Assembly: GCA_013112635.1 (NCBI GenBank)
Contig: JABFGF010000002.1
Location: 620,001-684,000, forward strand
Length of the DNA: 64,000 bases
Origin: Calditrichota bacterium
GTDB taxonomy: Bacteria; Calditrichota; Calditrichia; Calditrichales; J004
Direction of reading: 5' to 3'
Below, piece by piece: positions 1 through 7,667 of the stretch; position 1 is the stretch's first letter; every line of letters starts with the position of its first letter. The notes below the pieces were generated by a model. That model did not search any database and was not told the origin of the DNA. It saw nothing but the letters and a program-made list of their open reading frames with translations. The translations under genes were made by a program, and so were the position numbers.

Positions 1-956
1 ACTGTTAAATACTGAACACTAAATAGCTCGGCTTCATCAATCCAAACATTTTCAACTGAAAATCCGGCATCATTGGCGATATTCTTAAACTCATCCAGAC
101 TATATTTATAGGATGATTCTGTCCAAATGCTTTCATCTTTATTAAAAGAAATAATAGAACCGTTTAATTTTACAGTTTGGTCTTTCTTGCTTATCAAATG
201 CATTTCCATTCGACCTTCTTTTTTATTATAAAACGCATCATGCCGGAAATCATCCAAGTTGAAATTGCTTCCTAATTCTTTATTAAAACGTTTTAGCTGA
301 TTTAGATTAAACTCTGCTGTCACACCACGTGAATCATTATAAGCATTGTTTAATAGCGATGTATCCTTTTTAAGATCTACACCTATCAATAATCCGCCAT
401 TTTGCCCGGAAACTTTTGCAATCCTAGATAGAAATTTAAGAGCTTCGTCTCTATGAAAATTGCCAATGGTTGATCCTGGAAAATAAACAATCTTGTGATC
501 GATTGTGTTTTTAGGTTCAGGAATTAAAAATTCTTTATTGTAATCCGCACATACCGGAATGACTTCCAGATGCTTATATTTTGCAGCAATTTGGGCAGCG
601 CTTTTTGCCAAATGAGAACAGGAAATATCTATAGGAACATAGGTGCAAATTCCCTTAACATGATCAAGGATAATCTTAATTTTATCGCTACTGCCGCTGC
701 CATATTCTACAAACATTAGTTTTTCACCCATTACATCAGACATTTCCTCAAAATTGTCATGCATTATGGAAAGTTCTGTACGAGTAACATAATATTCATC
801 GAGAGTGCAAATTTCATCAAATAATTTCGATCCGCGTTCATCATAAAAATATTTACACGGTAATTCTTTGCGGGATTTACTTAATCCCTCCATAACTTCT
901 TTGTACATCAATTTTAAACCGACTGATTTATCTTTAATTAAAATATCGCTGTCCAT
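1..956 (-). CDS. egtD: L-histidine N-alpha-methyltransferase EgtD, C-terminus cut by window edge
   Basis: Partial gene; 318 codons are visible, close to the roughly 320 residues usual for the family, so only the last few residues are missing. EgtD trimethylates histidine with SAM to hercynine, the first step of ergothioneine synthesis. Family motifs are present: YFYDERGSKLFDEI near residues 36-49, EYYVTRTE at 54-61, the SAM-binding loop EYGSGSSDKI near 84-93, PGSTIGNF at 160-167 with the histidine-contacting Asn, and WTESSYKY near 278-285, giving the Glu-x-Ser pair that contacts the substrate amino group. The ATG at 956 is preceded by AAGGA. The DUF427 gene lies 68 bases upstream on the same strand. 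The partner sulfoxide synthase EgtB is not in the window and may lie to the left. The family call is secure; ergothioneine production is inferred. Confidence 0.9.
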   Translation of the reverse strand, partial: MDSDILIKDKSVGLKLMYKEVMEGLSKSRKELPCKYFYDERGSKLFDEICTLDEYYVTRTELSIMHDNFEEMSDVMGEKLMFVEYGSGSSDKIKIILDHVKGICTYVPIDISCSHLAKSAAQIAAKYKHLEVIPVCADYNKEFLIPEPKNTIDHKIVYFPGSTIGNFHRDEALKFLSRIAKVSGQNGGLLIGVDLKKDTSLLNNAYNDSRGVTAEFNLNQLKRFNKELGSNFNLDDFRHDAFYNKKEGRMEMHLISKKDQTVKLNGSIISFNKDESIWTESSYKYSLDEFKNIANDAGFSVENVWIDEAELFSVQYLT

Positions 957-1024
957 AATAGTCCTTGATTTTTCCGGGATTGTTCAAAATAAATCTGGTT
1001 AATTAATTGGTTCCTATGAACTCA

Positions 1025-1306
1025 TTATTTTTCAACTTCTACGCCACGCCAAAAAGCAATATGGTCTTTTATCTCTTTGGCTGCATCTTTGGGGGCCGGG
1101 TAATACCAAGCGGCATCATTATTTTTTATGCCATTAACAACCACAGTATAGTAGCTGGCTTCGCCTTTCCATGGACATGTTGTATGTGAGTTACTTTTTT
1201 CAAAAAATTCTTGTTTTATAGAACTTGGCGGGAAGTAATGATTTCCTTCCACAATAATTGTTTTTTCACTTTCAGCTAAAACCTGGTCTTTCCATATTGC
1301 TTTCAT
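1025..1306 (-). CDS. DUF427 family protein
   Basis: Small soluble protein of 93 residues made of a single DUF427 domain. Typical features are an N-terminal MKAIW start, the GNHYFPPSSI stretch near residues 21-30, a TCPWKGEASYY segment near 43-53 and AWYYPAPKDAA near 66-76. The biochemical role of DUF427 is not established and none is assigned. The start is supported by GGAG eight bases upstream of the ATG at 1306. It lies directly upstream of egtD on the same strand with a 68-base gap, so the two may be co-transcribed. A 94-base gap to the acyltransferase gene on the other side could hold its promoter. Confidence 0.85.
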   Translation of the reverse strand: MKAIWKDQVLAESEKTIIVEGNHYFPPSSIKQEFFEKSNSHTTCPWKGEASYYTVVVNGIKNNDAAWYYPAPKDAAKEIKDHIAFWRGVEVEK

Positions 1307-1400
1307 ATTAATTCTCCTTTTTTATGCATAAATTATTAGTCGCACAATTAAGAGAAAACTATTCACAAATGTATCACCATGTAACTGAGTTTTATTACTT

Positions 1401-2018
1401 TTAAGAATCCTTTTCTTTAGATTCCTGAAATCTGATCGGGCCAAAATTTTCCGGAATTTTCCCCTTCATTCCATCATAAAATTTTCTAATCAACTTAAAA
1501 TCTTCTTCCATATTTCCTGATGGCAGAAAACCCGGTTTAATGCCACCTACTTTATTTCCATAATCGAGAAAACCAAAAGCGATGGGAATCTTTGCTCCAT
1601 TGGCAATATGATAAAACCCTGATTTCCAAAACTCTGTAAAACTTCGCGTTCCCGATGGCGCAATCACAAAAATTAGTTTTTCCGATTTATTAAATATTTC
1701 AATAATCTGGTCTGTAAATTTTGTCCGCGAACGCCGGTTGACCGGAATTCCGCCAAGCCAGCGTAGATATTTTCCATGCAAACCTTTAAACAGATTATCT
1801 TTTGCGGCCCAGTTAAGTTGCCTGCCAATAACAATGGAAATAATCAGCATTAGCGGTAAATCCCAATTGGAAGTATGCGGCTCGGAAATTAATAGAAACT
1901 TCTTTTCTTCCGGTATTTTAAAATCAACTTTCCAGCCGATTAATTTTAATACTACTTTAGCAAACAATCTTGAAATAGGATTTTTATGCTTTGTTTTCTT
2001 TTTGACTTCTATATTCAT
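1401..2018 (-). CDS. Lysophospholipid acyltransferase-like protein
   Basis: A 205-residue member of the PlsC/LPLAT superfamily, which transfers acyl groups from acyl-CoA or acyl-ACP to glycerophospholipid or related acceptors at the membrane. The catalytic HX4D motif is HTSNWD at residues 48-53, followed by the acceptor-site motif GIPVNRR at 90-96 and the PSGTRS block at 121-126, where the usual Glu of EGTRS is replaced by Ser. A hydrophobic segment near 55-66 may touch the membrane. The length is short, like the small PlsC-like subgroup seen in FCB bacteria and Legionella. It begins 13 bases after the DMT transporter stop, so the two are probably one operon. The exact acceptor cannot be read from the sequence. 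Confidence 0.85.
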   Translation of the reverse strand: MNIEVKKKTKHKNPISRLFAKVVLKLIGWKVDFKIPEEKKFLLISEPHTSNWDLPLMLIISIVIGRQLNWAAKDNLFKGLHGKYLRWLGGIPVNRRSRTKFTDQIIEIFNKSEKLIFVIAPSGTRSFTEFWKSGFYHIANGAKIPIAFGFLDYGNKVGGIKPGFLPSGNMEEDFKLIRKFYDGMKGKIPENFGPIRFQESKEKDS

Positions 2019-2031
2019 ATCCGATAAACTT

Positions 2032-2904
2032 CTACCTACTAATTATTTTTGGAATTCTTTTTTTATCAAATCGTCCGGCCAAATATATAGCAGAAATAAT
2101 TATTGTACCACCTATTATCATTTTTAAAAAATCACCACTCTCTGAGAAAATAAAAATAGAAAATGCAACTCCAAGAGGAACTTTCAAATTATTAAAAACT
2201 GCCAAGGTACCTGCATTAACTTTCACAGCCCCATAATTCCAAAGGAAAAAACAAATACCGGATGCCAGTATTCCAAGGTAAAGCAATGTATAAAAATGTG
2301 TTGTGGTGATGACTAATGAATCCCAATCAGTCATAAAAAAGGAATTTGTCCCACTGATAATAAAAGCGCCAAAATAAAGCCAGCTAAATAAATGAACATC
2401 TTTAACATTCAAAAAATTCTGTCTTATTTTTTTATAATAAACCTGGCCGACTGCAAAGCAAATATTAGAAAGCTGCATTAGCAAAAATCCAAGCTGAAAC
2501 TTTACATCCGGGATATTTTTAAAAACAATTATTGCTGCGCCAAAGATGGATAGGATGGCCATTAGTAAAAAAAACAAATGAAAACGTTTTGATAGAATAT
2601 CATTTATTAAGGTAACATACAGTGGAGTAAAAATTGTAAACAGGGCTATTTGCCAGGCCTGCAAATAATTATAAGCATAAATGTAAAAAATATACATCAA
2701 ACCAAACTGAACTGCCCCTACTGTCATTAAAAGCAAAAGCTGTTTGGATTGGAATTGCTTTATTCGCAAAAACGCACCAAAAAAAACAAACGATATCGAC
2801 AGGCGGGCAAATGCGATAAAATGAGAATCTAATCCGGCCAGGTTGCCTTTTATTAAACCAAACGAAAGTGCCCAAATTATTGAAACAATTAATAAATAAA
2901 TCAT
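2032..2904 (-). CDS. EamA/DMT-family permease
   Basis: Inner-membrane protein of 290 residues with about ten hydrophobic segments in two EamA-type halves (about 1-135 and 140-285), as in the drug/metabolite transporter superfamily. It starts directly with a hydrophobic helix containing the SIIWALSFGLIKG pattern typical of the first EamA helix. Members export or import amino acids, nucleosides or other small metabolites; the substrate is not predictable here. The C-terminal basic tail (GRFDKKRIPK) fits a cytoplasmic end. It is the first gene of a probable minus-strand operon with the acyltransferase 13 bases downstream. Confidence 0.85.
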   Translation of the reverse strand: MIYLLIVSIIWALSFGLIKGNLAGLDSHFIAFARLSISFVFFGAFLRIKQFQSKQLLLLMTVGAVQFGLMYIFYIYAYNYLQAWQIALFTIFTPLYVTLINDILSKRFHLFFLLMAILSIFGAAIIVFKNIPDVKFQLGFLLMQLSNICFAVGQVYYKKIRQNFLNVKDVHLFSWLYFGAFIISGTNSFFMTDWDSLVITTTHFYTLLYLGILASGICFFLWNYGAVKVNAGTLAVFNNLKVPLGVAFSIFIFSESGDFLKMIIGGTIIISAIYLAGRFDKKRIPKIISR

Positions 2905-3095
2905 AAGAAGTTAATGAAAAATTAAAAGCAGAAAACATGGGAAATCCCAGGCAAAAAAACAAATTATTTTCACATATTGTTTATAAGCCAAAAGATTGGG
3001 GTGAATAAAGAACAATCATATTCATGCAAGACTAAAACCTATTGTTCGTCTATATGCGATTGCTTAAATTAGTTGACCGAAAATAATGGAATGAT

Positions 3096-4088
3096 ATGGC
3101 AGATTTAAAAAAAACTCAAAAACAGCATCAAGATGAATACATCTCACGGATAAACAAAGCAATTGATTATATTGAGCAAAACTTAAATAATGAGCTTTCT
3201 TTAAATACTGTTGCGGAAAAAGCAAATTTTTCACCATTCCACTTTCACCGTTTATTTGGATCAATCATTGGAGAAACCCTAAACCAATTTATTAACCGTC
3301 TTCGATTGGAGAAAGCAGCTTCGCAATTACTAAATAATCCTAAAAAAATGATTACTGAAATAGCTTTCGATTGCGGCTTTTCCGGTTCAGCAACCTTCGC
3401 CAGGGCATTTAAAAATATGTTTGGAATAAGCGCTACAAATTGGCGTGATAATGGTTATAAAAAGAATAGCAAGATTTGTAAAACAGAAAACAAAATAAGT
3501 CAATCAAGAAACAAGATCTGGAAAGAAAGTACGATTTCAGCCATGTATATTGATCCTGTTAACAATAACCTAAATTGGAGGATCAACATGTTAGATAAAG
3601 CAAATATCCAGATAGAAGTTAAAGATGTGCCGGAAAGGCATATAGCATATGTTAGGCATATTGGCCCCTATAAAGGCGACTACAATTTATTCGAGAATAT
3701 GTTCAACAAACTATCGAAGTGGGCAGCTCCGCGGGATCTTTTACAATTCCCAAAAACAGAAATGATGTGCATTTATTATGACGATCCTGGGATCACTGCT
3801 GAAGACAAATTAAGGGTCGATGCATGCATAACCATTTCACCAGAAACGCCAGTAGACGGAAGTATTGGTAAAGCAACTGTCCCCGGAGGAAAGTTTGCCG
3901 TGGCTCATTTCGAGATTGATTCTGATGAATATGAATCAGCCTGGAAGGTAATATATGGGGATTGGTTGCCACAAAGCGGCTTTCAACCGGATGACCGGCC
4001 CTGCTATGAATTATATCTGAATAACCCAAAGGAACATCCTGAGAATAAACATATTGTTGATATTTATGTGCCTGTAAAACCATTGTAA
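3096..4088 (+). CDS. AraC-family regulator with GyrI-like effector domain
   Basis: A 330-residue transcription regulator. Residues about 15-115 form the AraC/XylS double helix-turn-helix, with NTVAEKANFSPFHFHRLF (first HTH) and ITEIAFDCGFSGSATFARAF (second HTH) recognisable. After a lysine-rich linker (about 120-150), residues about 165-330 form an AraC effector-binding (GyrI-like) domain beginning VKDVPERHIAYVRHIGPY. Such proteins bind hydrophobic or cationic small molecules and often control efflux or stress genes. The divergent DMT gene lies about 190 bases upstream and is a plausible target. A strong terminator follows, so the gene is probably monocistronic. Confidence 0.9.
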   Translation: MADLKKTQKQHQDEYISRINKAIDYIEQNLNNELSLNTVAEKANFSPFHFHRLFGSIIGETLNQFINRLRLEKAASQLLNNPKKMITEIAFDCGFSGSATFARAFKNMFGISATNWRDNGYKKNSKICKTENKISQSRNKIWKESTISAMYIDPVNNNLNWRINMLDKANIQIEVKDVPERHIAYVRHIGPYKGDYNLFENMFNKLSKWAAPRDLLQFPKTEMMCIYYDDPGITAEDKLRVDACITISPETPVDGSIGKATVPGGKFAVAHFEIDSDEYESAWKVIYGDWLPQSGFQPDDRPCYELYLNNPKEHPENKHIVDIYVPVKPL

Positions 4089-4126
4089 TCATTCAGCAAA
4101 ACCAATGTTTTCATGTAAAGATTAGA

Positions 4127-4161
4127 GCCATCGTTTTTTTTTTTGCGATGGCCTTTTTTTT
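4127..4161 (+). terminator. Rho-independent terminator after the AraC-type gene
   Basis: GCCATCG at 4127-4133 pairs with CGATGGC at 4146-4152 across a T-rich loop, followed by eight T residues at 4154-4161. It sits 38 bases after the stop of the regulator gene and separates it from the receptor gene. Confidence 0.85.
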
Positions 4162-4187
4162 CAATCCTTCCTCGAAAAACAAAAGAG

Positions 4188-4197
4188 TTGGCATAAT
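4188..4197 (+). promoter_or_regulatory. TTGGCATAAT motif upstream of the TonB-dependent receptor
   Basis: This exact decamer occurs three times in the window (4188, 31250, 51210), always on the plus strand and shortly upstream of, or abutting, a plus-strand start codon. Here it is 50 bases from the ATG at 4248, between a terminator and the gene, where a promoter is expected. The GG resembles a sigma-54 -24 element, but the expected GC twelve bases on is not convincing. The function is a guess. Confidence 0.3.
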
Positions 4198-4247
4198 TCT
4201 CCCAAATAATTAAGTTTACAAACCCGCATCAAAATCAGGAGAATTCA

Positions 4248-6137
4248 ATGTTTAAGAAGACTATTAGCTTTGCTAATATTTTTTCCATTTTCATTTTTAG
4301 CTACACATTTATTTTTGCCCAGGATAGTTTAACTGTTTACAAACTGGACAAGGACATCATTATTACTGCAAACAGAACACCTACTGCTTTTAACGATGTT
4401 GCGCGAACTGTTTCGGTAATTGATCACGTTGAAATTGAACATATTGCTGCCCAATCCATTCCGGAACTTTTAGAAAATGTAAGTGGTGTAGATGTTCTAC
4501 AACGCGGCACACAGGGCGTACAGGCAGATATAAGCATGCGCGGCGCCGGATTTAACCAGACCTTAATTTTGGTTGATGGAACAAAAATGAGCGATCCTCA
4601 AACCGGCCATCACAACATGAATCTTCCGGTTGATATTAGTGATATTAAACGCATTGAAATCTTAAAAGGGCCTGGTTCAAGATTGTACGGCCCGAATGCT
4701 TTTGGTGGAGTAATTAACATTATCACAAAAAGTAGCGACCAGCTTGAATTATCTGTTGGTGGATTGATTGGAGAACACAGTTTATACAATTCCCAGATAA
4801 ATTTTAGCCTGCCACATAATAATGGATTTACACGCCTCACAATCGCAAAAGCCGGAAGTGATGGTTATAAGTTTAATACCGCTTTCCATAACTTAAATGT
4901 ATCGCAAAACAGCGAGTTAATATTTGATGATCTTACATTTTCAATTGCCAGTGGCTATAATGAAAAACATTTTGGAGCAAACAACTTTTACATCCCTATT
5001 TTCCCAAATCCATTCCAATACGAAGAAACTGATCTTTTTTTCTTAAAAGGGGCCTTAAAATATAAAATCGAAAACTTGGTTCTAAGCACCCAAACTTCAT
5101 TTCGCGGACATAATGACACTTACTTTTGGAATAAAAACACAAGCTCACCAAACAAGCATCAATCAAACTCTGTTACAACTGAATTTAATGCCCAGTTAAA
5201 TCACAAGTTTGGAATTACCAGTTTTGGTGCTGAGTATACAAGCGAAGATTTCGAAAGTAATTCTCTGGGAATTGAAGAAAAACGAAACAGCAATGGGTTA
5301 TTTACCCACCAGAGAGCAAACAGCGGGTTTTTTGTTCAACACCAGGTTGCTTTTAATCAATTGATATTGAGCGTCGGTGGATCGCTATATAATTATTCCG
5401 GTCAGGGCTGGCATGGTTGGCCCGGTGCAGATGTATCTTATAAACTGTCTGAGAATTCAAAAATTTATTCGTCTTATTCCGAAGGTTTCAGGGTGCCAAC
5501 ATACACCAATCTTTATCTTAATTTCCCTGCAACAAGCTCTCCATTTGTACGCGCTTTTGGAAATCCCGATTTAAAGAATGAAAAATCCCATAATTATGAA
5601 GTTGGCTACGCCTTTCATAATTCTCATATAAATGTTGAAGCCGCCGTTTTTCAAAGAAATGATAAAAACCTGATTGATTATGTCTTTAATGAAACGGACA
5701 CACTTTACCGGGCAGAAAACTTTACAAAACTGGTTACAAAAGGATTTGAAAGTTCCTTTAAGATTCTAAATCCAGGGCTCGGGTTTAATTCACTTTTTAT
5801 TCAATATTCTTTTCTGGATTTAAATGTAGATCTGGTCGGAAAAAAAACAATTTATGCACTTACCCATTTTAAGCACCAAATTATTGGCGGGTTAAATTAT
5901 TCTATTCCATTTTTAGATCACTTAAATCAAAGCTGGCGGATTCGCTATGAAGACCGTCTTTTACCTTCACAGCAAACAACAGTGGATACACGCATTAGTT
6001 GGAAAAGACCTTCTTTTCATATGTTTCTTGATATAACAAATATTTTAGATGAAAAATATGAAGATCTCCCAGGTGTCCCAATGCCAGGACGCTGGCTTAA
6101 AATTGGTTTTGAATACAAGATTTTTGGCGAGTTATAA
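4248..6137 (+). CDS. TonB-dependent outer-membrane receptor (BtuB/CirA-like)
   Basis: A 629-residue exported receptor. An N-terminal signal peptide ends near residue 25 (YTFIFAQ). A plug domain at about 35-155 includes ANRTPTAFNDVARTVSVID, ADISMRGAGFNQTLILVDG and the end-of-plug signature YGPNAFGGVINIITK. A 22-strand-type beta-barrel follows and ends in the aromatic-rich strand WLKIGFEYKIFGEL. The length matches BtuB-like vitamin B12 or small siderophore receptors rather than SusC proteins, but the ligand cannot be assigned. Start: AGGAG lies about seven bases before the ATG at 4248. It is preceded by a terminator and a candidate promoter motif, so it is an independent transcription unit, possibly continuing into the glycosyltransferase gene. 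Confidence 0.92.
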   Translation: MFKKTISFANIFSIFIFSYTFIFAQDSLTVYKLDKDIIITANRTPTAFNDVARTVSVIDHVEIEHIAAQSIPELLENVSGVDVLQRGTQGVQADISMRGAGFNQTLILVDGTKMSDPQTGHHNMNLPVDISDIKRIEILKGPGSRLYGPNAFGGVINIITKSSDQLELSVGGLIGEHSLYNSQINFSLPHNNGFTRLTIAKAGSDGYKFNTAFHNLNVSQNSELIFDDLTFSIASGYNEKHFGANNFYIPIFPNPFQYEETDLFFLKGALKYKIENLVLSTQTSFRGHNDTYFWNKNTSSPNKHQSNSVTTEFNAQLNHKFGITSFGAEYTSEDFESNSLGIEEKRNSNGLFTHQRANSGFFVQHQVAFNQLILSVGGSLYNYSGQGWHGWPGADVSYKLSENSKIYSSYSEGFRVPTYTNLYLNFPATSSPFVRAFGNPDLKNEKSHNYEVGYAFHNSHINVEAAVFQRNDKNLIDYVFNETDTLYRAENFTKLVTKGFESSFKILNPGLGFNSLFIQYSFLDLNVDLVGKKTIYALTHFKHQIIGGLNYSIPFLDHLNQSWRIRYEDRLLPSQQTTVDTRISWKRPSFHMFLDITNILDEKYEDLPGVPMPGRWLKIGFEYKIFGEL

Positions 6138-6242
6138 TAACATCAAAGTGGCTTGGGGAAATCCTGAAAAGCAACTTCAAATAACCTGACCTTTAACTTT
6201 AAGGGTTTGGCAAAGAACTACTTGAAAAAAGAAAAACTCTTA

Positions 6243-6947
6243 ATGAACCTAAAAGAACTCACAGTAATTATTCCCACAAAAAATGAAGAGAAAAACATTA
6301 TTTCTTTTCTGGATAGTTTACCAAAACATTTAAAACTTTTAGTTGTTGATTCTAGCACTGACCGAACCCGCGAACTAATCCAAATACAAAGACCGCAGAA
6401 TACTGAAGTATTTTTTGAAGAATGTAATATACCCAGGGCCCGGCAAATTGGTGCAGACAATGCGTCGACAGAATGGCTTTTGTATAGTGATTGCGATATG
6501 ATTTTTGACAAGATGTATTTTGAAAATCTGGAAAAAATGGAAATCCGAGAAAAACTCGGTGAGATAATGGGAGGAAAACACAGCCTTAAAAAGTATAAAT
6601 GGTACTATCGATTTTACTCATTTAATATGATGTTCTTTTCCTGGTTTACAATCCCGGTTGGAAGCGGCTCAAATATGATTTTGAGAAAAAAAGCTTTGCA
6701 GCAAATTGGCGGATTCGATTTTTCTCTTTCTCACAGTGAGGATAGTGATATCCTTTGGCGCATCCGTAAAGCTGGCTGGAAGATTAAATTTAATCGCAAC
6801 CTAAAAGTCTATGAAACCGATCATCGCCGCCTGGATGCAGGTATGTTTAAAAAATTCTGGCACGGTGGGTTACGAGCTTTTTTCCTTATTACGGGGATAA
6901 ACAAAAAAAGCGTACAAAGTTCTGATTGGGGATACTGGGATAAATAA
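6243..6947 (+). CDS. Family 2 (GT-A) glycosyltransferase
   Basis: A soluble or peripheral sugar transferase of 234 residues from the ATG at 6243. An in-frame TTG at 6207 would add 12 residues, but homology begins at the later start with LTVIIPTKNEEKNI, the nucleotide-sugar-binding strand of GT2 enzymes. YSDCDMIF near residues 80-87 supplies the DXD-like metal site, and the HSEDSDILWRIRKAGW segment near 165-180 contains the catalytic-base ED motif and the W-helix. There are no clear transmembrane helices. The acceptor is unknown; candidates are cell-envelope polysaccharide or glycolipid. It lies 105 bases downstream of the receptor and is followed by a convergent toxin-antitoxin pair. Confidence 0.85.
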   Translation: MNLKELTVIIPTKNEEKNIISFLDSLPKHLKLLVVDSSTDRTRELIQIQRPQNTEVFFEECNIPRARQIGADNASTEWLLYSDCDMIFDKMYFENLEKMEIREKLGEIMGGKHSLKKYKWYYRFYSFNMMFFSWFTIPVGSGSNMILRKKALQQIGGFDFSLSHSEDSDILWRIRKAGWKIKFNRNLKVYETDHRRLDAGMFKKFWHGGLRAFFLITGINKKSVQSSDWGYWDK

Positions 6948-6982
6948 TTGAAGTTTGCTTAGAAACTTTTTTTAACTATTTA

Positions 6983-7288
6983 TTATTGCCCTAACCTTTT
7001 TTTTATCCACATAGGGTCTCTGCGCATTGGTAAAACGGCAGTAACATAGGCAATATTATTTTTTATGTAATAATAAATTGTGTATGGAAAACGTTTGGCA
7101 AACATAAGATATAACCCGTATTTTTTTCTATGTATGCCTGCATAAACTTTGAGTGATTGAATATCTGCAATCAAGCTATCCCAAAAATATTCACCAATCC
7201 CTTTTTCTTGCTTATCATAAAAAATTTTTCCATTTTTCAGATCGTTTTCAACCTCTTCTAGTAATAAAATCTTTTTAATTCGAATCAT
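6983..7288 (-). CDS. RelE/ParE-family toxin
   Basis: A 101-residue basic protein with the ParE/RelE fold pattern: an N-terminal helix LLEEVENDLKNGKIFYDKQ, a GIGEYFWDSLIADI helix, then beta strands RFPYTIYYYIKNN and IAYVTAVLPMRRDP, which carries the conserved C-terminal Arg-Arg-Asp segment. ParE-type toxins inhibit gyrase and RelE types cleave mRNA; the sequence alone does not settle which. The ATG directly follows the TAA of the antitoxin gene with no gap, which is strong evidence for a translationally coupled two-gene module. Confidence 0.85.
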   Translation of the reverse strand: MIRIKKILLLEEVENDLKNGKIFYDKQEKGIGEYFWDSLIADIQSLKVYAGIHRKKYGLYLMFAKRFPYTIYYYIKNNIAYVTAVLPMRRDPMWIKKRLGQ

Positions 7289-7489
7289 TTATGGCTGTGT
7301 TTTTAATTTTTCCAAAGGTATAAAACTGGCCGTTTTATTTTCTATCTTTTCCATTCTTTCTTTGATTAAATCTCCGTGCCAATCCGGTGGTTCAATTTGA
7401 GACTGCTCGCTCATGAATGACTCCCAAAGAAGTTCCATTATTTGAAAACGTTCTGTTAGACTCATTTTACTTATATCACCTGCATTCAT
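7289..7489 (-). CDS. Addiction-module antitoxin (TIGR02574-like)
   Basis: A 66-residue protein with the pattern of the small addiction-module component family paired with ParE toxins: MSLTERFQIMELLWESF near residues 9-25, PPDWHGDLIKERMEKIE near 34-50 and a short C-terminal tail that would wrap the toxin. Its stop is immediately followed by the toxin ATG. Antitoxins of this family normally neutralise the toxin by direct binding. A dedicated N-terminal DNA-binding domain is not obvious here, so autoregulation is uncertain. The module is convergent with the glycosyltransferase and divergent from the protease gene. Confidence 0.85.
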   Translation of the reverse strand: MNAGDISKMSLTERFQIMELLWESFMSEQSQIEPPDWHGDLIKERMEKIENKTASFIPLEKLKTQP

Positions 7490-7667
7490 TTTAATTTACC
7501 TTTCTCAGATTTTTAAAGAATATATTTAATATTTAACCTTTTGACAAACTTAGAATAAAATGTTTGCTAAAAAATCAAAAGATGATTTACTTTATATGTT
7601 CTTTAAAATAGAATATTAACAAAAACTCCAATTATATTTTTCAATTTTCCTTAATATCAGGATCGCA

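Noticed and set aside
1738-2127. Plus-strand open frame of 129 codons across the acyltransferase and DMT genes
   Set aside because: It is antisense to two well-supported genes, resembles no family and has no ribosome site.
7548-7580. TTGACA upstream of the protease gene as a -35 box
   Set aside because: At a 17-base spacing the -10 would read TTGCTA, which is too weak to call.
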